A stretch of DNA of 32,976 nucleotides from Heterostelium multicystogenum (lineage: Eukaryota; Evosea; Eumycetozoa; Acytosteliales; Acytosteliaceae): positions 1-32,976 of the forward strand of contig RCNN01000226.1 in NCBI GenBank assembly GCA_003667245.1, read 5' to 3'. The notes under the pieces were generated by a model. It saw nothing but the letters and a program-made list of their open reading frames with translations, was not told the origin of the DNA and did not search any database. Shown in pieces: positions 32,361 to 32,976 of the stretch. Numbering within the stretch: the first letter of the stretch is position 1; every line of letters begins with the position of its first letter. Made by a program: the position numbers and the translations under genes.

Positions 32361-32976
32361 CCAGCAAACAATGAATTAAACACGCTGAAGCATTGAAGGA
32401 AATTTAAACTAAAGTTGCAACCTAACCAAAACAAAATTCTTGGAAACAATCATTTGAGATTTGTTGGTTTTATTTAAATCATTCATTGACTTTGTTTCTT
32501 GTAAGTTGGGGTGCATCAATGTTGTCACCTGAAAAACTATCCATCCAAGATATATATAAGGTGATTGACTTTAATTTTGGAATCGACCAACTCTAGAGAA
32601 GACGAAGTAGAATAAGAAATTAACAGTTTTTAGGTATTTCTAAATCTAAAAACTGCACGTATACTTAATCCATGCATGGATTAGTCCTGTTTCCAAAAGT
32701 CTGCTGGAATGACTAAATATGTAAACTGTTGCATCAAGGTGGAAGCTCATTTCCCACACCCACAATACCATTTGGTGAAACTTCAAAAAGATTTGCAATT
32801 TATTTTGTTTACAAAATAAAAAAATATAATTAATTTTTGATGATTGAGAGAAGTGGATGATTCATCAACCCCTTTAACCAATTATAATTATTAAAATAAA
32901 TAATAATTAATATTAAATTTGTTATTTGGTGTGAATTTTATAAAATTACATTTCTTTCTTAATTTAGATAGATAGA
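32361..32976. other. Right-edge intergenic sequence
   Basis: AT-rich 5' flank of the minus-strand gene starting at 32360. It includes a short region with higher GC at 32470-32780 but no sustained open frame on either strand that I could support. Confidence 0.45.

Overview
The window looks like a chromosomal segment of a social amoeba (Dictyostelia). Intergenic DNA is very AT-rich and coding exons clearly less so. Genes are compact, with introns of about 57-193 nt starting GTAAGT/GTATGT and ending in AG. Low-complexity Asn, Ser-Asp and Gln tracts are common. The genes are ordinary nuclear housekeeping genes, and no bacterial operon, phage, CRISPR array or recognisable transposon is present. 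I could not fix the species.

Layout, left to right: eIF3c (minus, 3' part outside the window); pch2/TRIP13 AAA+ ATPase (plus); vps52 of the GARP tether (plus, 7 exons); a possible small zinc protein; a cysteine-poor glutaredoxin-fold plus PH-like protein (minus); a 63-residue orphan ORF; the proteasome lid subunit Rpn9/PSMD13 (minus); an orphan minus-strand exon; an NPSN-type Qb-SNARE (minus); a degenerate CRAL-TRIO (Sec14-like) fragment; RBM42 (plus); a RasGAP/CARMIL-like LRR fusion (minus); a 4.2 kb gene-poor stretch with one coding-like island; an FLZ-like zinc-finger protein (plus); HIBCH (minus); an unrecognised beta-grasp/coiled-coil gene (minus); MMACHC (plus); and a fragmented minus-strand region whose right part resembles FANCB.

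The genes do not form one pathway. They serve translation, meiosis, Golgi tethering and SNARE fusion, proteolysis, RNA processing, valine catabolism, cobalamin handling and actin/Ras signalling. The most interesting gene is at 16477-19926: a RasGAP domain followed by a CARMIL-type PH and LRR module that stops where the capping-protein-binding tail would begin.

A caution runs through the annotation. Nearly every conserved gene needs one or more 1-nt corrections, mostly in homopolymer runs, to read through, and the corrected lengths match the families. This looks like uncorrected sequencing error rather than gene death. It is densest in eIF3c at the left edge, and exon ends there are least certain.
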